64,000 nt of DNA. It comes from Flavobacterium sp. CFS9 (GTDB lineage Bacteria > Bacteroidota > Bacteroidia > Flavobacteriales > Flavobacteriaceae). The notes beneath the pieces are model-generated. The model had not been told where the DNA came from, did not search any database, and saw nothing but the letters and a program-made list of their open reading frames with translations. A program made the translations under genes and the position numbers. The stretch covers positions 4,588,001 through 4,652,000 of the forward strand of contig NZ_AP031573.1 of the NCBI RefSeq assembly GCF_041154745.1, read 5' to 3'. Numbering within the stretch: position 1 is the stretch's first letter; every line of letters starts with the position of its first letter. Below are positions 60,382-64,000 of the stretch, piece after piece.

Positions 60382-61881
60382 TTAATTGGTTTGTAATTCC
60401 GTTAATGGAATTGGGTAAAAATTGTTTTTTGCTGCATCAAAACCGCTGCGTCCTACTGCATCAAGTGCCGCTTTCGTTTTTCCCCAACGACGTAAATCAT
60501 AAAAACGGTAGTTTTCTAACGGAAATTCTATGATTCTTTCGTGTTCAATCTGAGCCTTTACATCGGCTGCTGTTGTTCCGGTCATAGCTGGCATATCTGC
60601 TCTTTCACGAACTTTATTGATATACGGAATCGCTTCTCCGGTACGGCCTAACTCGTTCAGTGCCTCAGCCTGCATCAACAATACATTCGCATATCGCATC
60701 AAAGGGATGTTGATTGCCGTAAACTCCTGATTCATTTTGTCCTGAGTACTAGGAATGTATCTGCGGTACACTGGTTTGTCTTTACCTTCAAATTTTTCAT
60801 CGTAAGTAGTTCCTAATACCAAAGGATTGTTAGCATCATTAAAATAAGGATCTTTAAAGAAAATCGTACTATAAAAACGCGTGTCATAATTTCCTGTGGT
60901 CGCAATTTTTCCTTCTTTTTTGAATTCATTTATCAACATAGGGCTTGGCAAAATTTCATCCCATCCGCCAAGTTCTCCCGCTGCCATCCAGTAATGAAGA
61001 GCGTTACGGTAGAAAGCACCATTAGCAGTGGTTTCAGAGAATTGCAATTCAAAAATAGACTCTTTGGTATTTTTTGTGGTACCGTCAAACATCGATACAT
61101 AATCCTTCACTAACTCATAGCCCTGAACTTTATTCAATGCCGTAAGCGCTTCGTTTAAAAAAGCTTGCTTTTGAGCTGTTTCTTCATAAGCTCTGGTTAA
61201 ATATGCAAATCCAAGGTAGCTGTTAGCTGCTCCGCTTGTTGCACGTCCTGTTTTATCAGAAGTTTGTTTTGCAGGAAGTATGTCTGCCACCGCTTTAAAC
61301 TCTTTTGTGATAAAATCCCAGGCCTCCGGTCTTGTTGATAACGGAACATTTAAATCACTTTCTTTGGTTACATATTTATCTCTAATGTAAATTTTATCCC
61401 AGTTCAAAAGCAACTTCATGTGAAAATAGGCACGTAAAAAACGGGCTTCCGCCTCAATTTGTTTACGGTCAGCATCTGTTATGGCAGAAGCCGGAACCTT
61501 TGGTAATTTATCAATCACCTGATTGGCATTACTGATTCCTCTGTAATTAATTTTCCAATAACTGGTGAACTGACTATTTCCGTTCGTATAAGTAAAAGTT
61601 GAAAGTTCAACCCAGTTTTGGTAGTTCAAAGCATCGCTTCCCAATTCGTTTATGTCTTCACGATAGGCTTCTACCGGCCATTTTACTTCGGCAAAAGACC
61701 ATTCATTAGTAGCACATTCAAGCTGTCCGTAAGTGGCAGCCAAAGCAGATTCGGCATCGGCTTTATTTCTCCAGAAATTCTCTGAGGTCAATTGGTCCGG
61801 AGATTGCTGCTCCAGATAATCACTACAGCTTGTTATAGTCAGCAAACCTATAGTGGAAAATAATAAAAATATCTTTTTCAT
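60382..61881 (-). CDS. RagB/SusD-family nutrient-binding lipoprotein
   Basis: A 499-residue outer-membrane lipoprotein. Lipobox ITSC near residue 19 followed by DYLEQQSPDQLTSENFW, the start of the classical SusD/RagB family. INYRGISNANQVIDKLPKV, AEARFLRAYFHMKLLLNWD and the C-terminal INKVRERADMPAM and IEFPLENYRFYDLRRWG are all typical. It caps the SusC channel downstream of which it lies (24 bp gap). Different SusD subfamily from the copy at 15.6 kb. Confidence 0.95.
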   Translation of the reverse strand: MKKIFLLFSTIGLLTITSCSDYLEQQSPDQLTSENFWRNKADAESALAATYGQLECATNEWSFAEVKWPVEAYREDINELGSDALNYQNWVELSTFTYTNGNSQFTSYWKINYRGISNANQVIDKLPKVPASAITDADRKQIEAEARFLRAYFHMKLLLNWDKIYIRDKYVTKESDLNVPLSTRPEAWDFITKEFKAVADILPAKQTSDKTGRATSGAANSYLGFAYLTRAYEETAQKQAFLNEALTALNKVQGYELVKDYVSMFDGTTKNTKESIFELQFSETTANGAFYRNALHYWMAAGELGGWDEILPSPMLINEFKKEGKIATTGNYDTRFYSTIFFKDPYFNDANNPLVLGTTYDEKFEGKDKPVYRRYIPSTQDKMNQEFTAINIPLMRYANVLLMQAEALNELGRTGEAIPYINKVRERADMPAMTGTTAADVKAQIEHERIIEFPLENYRFYDLRRWGKTKAALDAVGRSGFDAAKNNFYPIPLTELQTN

Positions 61882-61905
61882 GATGATGTCTTTTATAAAA
61901 TAGAA

Positions 61906-64000
61906 TTAAAATATATACTGAATACCCGATACAAACGATCTTGTAAATGGATACACAAAACGATCAATACCGGTATTAAGTACAGAACTACGTGAAAACT
62001 CAGGATCAATACCTGAATAATTGGTGATCGTAAATAAATTCTCTGCACTGATATAAATTCTAAGCTTGTCTATTTTTGCTTTGCCTAACATTTTGCTTGG
62101 TATCGTATATCCAAACTGCAATTGACGCATTCTTATAAAATTTCCACTTTCCAGAAAACGATCAGACTCACGGCTGTTTCCATTAGGATCCTGCAATACA
62201 GCTCTTGGGATATCACTACGGTTATCCGGTGTCCACGAATTTAATGTTGAAGCTAACATGTTAGTTCCTGAACTCATAGACTCGTAAAAATAACGGTTTC
62301 CGTTGTACAATTTATTCCCCCAGCCGCTTCCAATCAATGCTGAGAAATCAAATCCTTTGTAGCTGGCTCCTAAAGTAAGGTTAACCTCAACTTTTGGCAA
62401 TCCTGTTCCTGAATAAGCTTTATCGTTATCGTCAATAACTCCGTCTCCGTTTATATCTTTAAAACGAATATCACCCGGCTTTGCATTTGGCTGTAATAAA
62501 ACACCATTTTTATTATGAGCATTTACCTCTTCAACCGATTGAAAAATGCCATCTGTTTTGTACAAATAGAATCCACTAATTGGACTTCCTACACGTGCCT
62601 GAGTTGGAAAATGTTCGTCACCAAACTTTAATCCTTCACCATAAATGGTCTGACCTTCATTTGCTAATGATATTACTTTGTTTTTAAGAGTCGTAAAATT
62701 CAAACCTGCATTGTATTTAAATTCATTAACCTGATCACGGTAATTTACTTCAAATTCAAAACCGCTGTTGCTAATTTTACCTACGTTAAGAATCGGATCA
62801 TCAACTCCGGCAGATGGAGCCAGTTTTTTCGTAATCAGCAAATTATCCGTCACATTGTGATAGTAGTTCATCGAACCGCTGATTTTCCCTTTTAAAAGAG
62901 TATAATCAATACCAATATTTTTAGAATCTGTAGTTTCCCACTGTAAGTTTCTGTTTTCTAATGCTACTGCGATACTTCCCGGCCAAGGATTACTTCCAAC
63001 TCCCTGTACATAACCTGAACCTAGCTTGTTACCTGTATTAATTAAGGTATTAGCAGAATAGTATCCTAAAGCGGCTTCGTTACCCAATTGCCCCCAGCTG
63101 GCACGTAGTTTTAAAGTAGAGATAAAAATATCTTTCGGGAAAAAATCTTCCTGCTCGATTTTCCATCCTAATGCAATCGATGGGAAAGTTCCCCAACGGC
63201 TGTCAGCTCCAAACTTAGAAGAACCGTCTCTTCTAACCGTCATTTGCAATAAATAACGATCATTATACGAATAATTTAACCTTCCAAAGAATGAAACACG
63301 ATTGTATTGAAACTTTGAACCGTCTGCAGTATAAGTCCCCCCTCTTCCGGCTCCGATTGTTTCAAAACCAGGGTCAAGAAATCCTGATGGACGGTCAATC
63401 GAAACCAATTGTCCATTTTCTACAGTATAATCAGTTGTTTTTCCTTCAACAGTTATGTCATTCCAGTTAGAAGCCTGACTGTTAAAAGTATTACCCAGCA
63501 TTAAACCAAAAACATGTTTTCCAAAAGTTTTGTCAATTGTAATAATGTTATCTAATATTTGCTCGTTCCAGGTTGTTCTCAATTCTCGTTGTGACGGATA
63601 AAGGTGAACCTCTTTTGGATTAGCAATAAATGGGGGAAAATGAGCGGTTTGCTGGTTATTTTTCACACGATAAGAATAGGCCAATTTATATTTGAACCAA
63701 GGTGCAATATTAGCCGTTGCAGCAATATTAGCTGTAATATCCTGCCCTACATTATTACTTTTTCTAAAATGCTCTTCGGCAACCGGGTTCGTTCCGGCCG
63801 GCAAACCATTTTTATTAGTCAATCCATAACCGTATTGCTCATTATCGTCATAAACCGGAACTAACGGAGACATTGTATAAACTTCTTTCAACTGAAAGTT
63901 AGGCAATGCATTTTGCGTTCCGATATAAGCCATTTTTCCATCAATATCAAAAATCGATTTTTTGAAACTTACCCTTGCACTTCCTGTTTGAGAACCAAAT
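61906..64000 (-). CDS. SusC/RagA-family TonB-linked receptor, 3' part only
   Basis: The frame is open to the window edge (upstream residues FGSQTGSARVSFKKSIFDID precede the internal Met at 63933), so the N-terminal signal, regulatory domain and plug are beyond the window. The visible 698 residues are barrel: AALGYYSANTLIN, NLQWETTDSKNIGIDYTLL, GDIRFKDINGDGVIDDND and the final FVYPFTRSFVSGIQYIF. It imports glycan fragments in concert with the SusD protein downstream. Confidence 0.92.
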   Translation of the reverse strand, partial: FGSQTGSARVSFKKSIFDIDGKMAYIGTQNALPNFQLKEVYTMSPLVPVYDDNEQYGYGLTNKNGLPAGTNPVAEEHFRKSNNVGQDITANIAATANIAPWFKYKLAYSYRVKNNQQTAHFPPFIANPKEVHLYPSQRELRTTWNEQILDNIITIDKTFGKHVFGLMLGNTFNSQASNWNDITVEGKTTDYTVENGQLVSIDRPSGFLDPGFETIGAGRGGTYTADGSKFQYNRVSFFGRLNYSYNDRYLLQMTVRRDGSSKFGADSRWGTFPSIALGWKIEQEDFFPKDIFISTLKLRASWGQLGNEAALGYYSANTLINTGNKLGSGYVQGVGSNPWPGSIAVALENRNLQWETTDSKNIGIDYTLLKGKISGSMNYYHNVTDNLLITKKLAPSAGVDDPILNVGKISNSGFEFEVNYRDQVNEFKYNAGLNFTTLKNKVISLANEGQTIYGEGLKFGDEHFPTQARVGSPISGFYLYKTDGIFQSVEEVNAHNKNGVLLQPNAKPGDIRFKDINGDGVIDDNDKAYSGTGLPKVEVNLTLGASYKGFDFSALIGSGWGNKLYNGNRYFYESMSSGTNMLASTLNSWTPDNRSDIPRAVLQDPNGNSRESDRFLESGNFIRMRQLQFGYTIPSKMLGKAKIDKLRIYISAENLFTITNYSGIDPEFSRSSVLNTGIDRFVYPFTRSFVSGIQYIF

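Overview
The window looks like chromosomal DNA of a Flavobacterium-type Bacteroidota. It is AT-rich. It carries SusC/SusD pairs, an Oar-like TonB receptor, a type IX secretion (T9SS) sorting domain and Bacteroidota-type -7 boxes (TAnnTTTG). Genes rarely show Shine-Dalgarno sequences. I saw no rRNA, tRNA, CRISPR array or prophage. The only mobile-type gene is a REP-associated tyrosine transposase near the left edge.

Layout. 1-1.8 kb: the end of a DUF6506-like gene, a small remnant ORF, and a RAYT transposase bracketed by inverted REP-like repeats. 1.8-7.4 kb: Tat-exported PhoD-like phosphatase, serine beta-lactamase-fold hydrolase, DUF1826-like protein, amino-acid permease. 7.6-15.3 kb: Oar-like TonB receptor, sirtuin, orphan lipoprotein, and a tightly spaced pair of an ATP-cone/PD-(D/E)XK nuclease-like protein and a beta-CASP ribonuclease. 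15.6-20.6 kb: an orphan SusC/SusD pair behind a long structured leader. 20.9-22.5 kb: a small cluster with a Cys-rich secreted protein, DUF3347 and a haem-binding domain protein, suggesting metal or redox stress. 22.6-25.2 kb: DoxX, two VOC proteins and a divergent GlxA-type regulator.

25.4-32.1 kb: an internally duplicated cell-surface type protein, a stand-alone AprA-MT1-like methyltransferase, and a sulfatase followed by a propeller-like protein, the last three without visible signal peptides. 32.6-39.7 kb: T9SS subtilase, an amidohydrolase paired with a membrane protein, and a PhyH dioxygenase. 40-42.8 kb: a frameshifted surface-protein remnant, DUF417 protein and AraC regulator, and a small secreted protein. 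43-48.8 kb: a complete three-gene RND efflux operon. Next to it is a diverged 353-bp duplication that includes the 3' end of the outer-membrane channel gene.

49.7-55.5 kb: a small protein, then a convincing catabolic pair. One gene fuses a kinase domain to a class-III phospho-lyase (hydroxylysine kinase plus phosphohydroxylysine phospho-lyase type). The other is an FAD/Fe-S oxidoreductase of the D-2-hydroxyglutarate dehydrogenase type. Together they could open and close a hydroxylysine-to-2-oxoglutarate route. 55.8-64 kb: a polysaccharide utilisation locus read leftwards (SusC, SusD, MGH1/GH63-like hydrolase, GH42 beta-galactosidase), with SusC cut by the window edge.

Intergenic DNA is rich in dispersed palindromic repeats of several families. 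Family names here rest on motif recognition by eye; no database search was possible.
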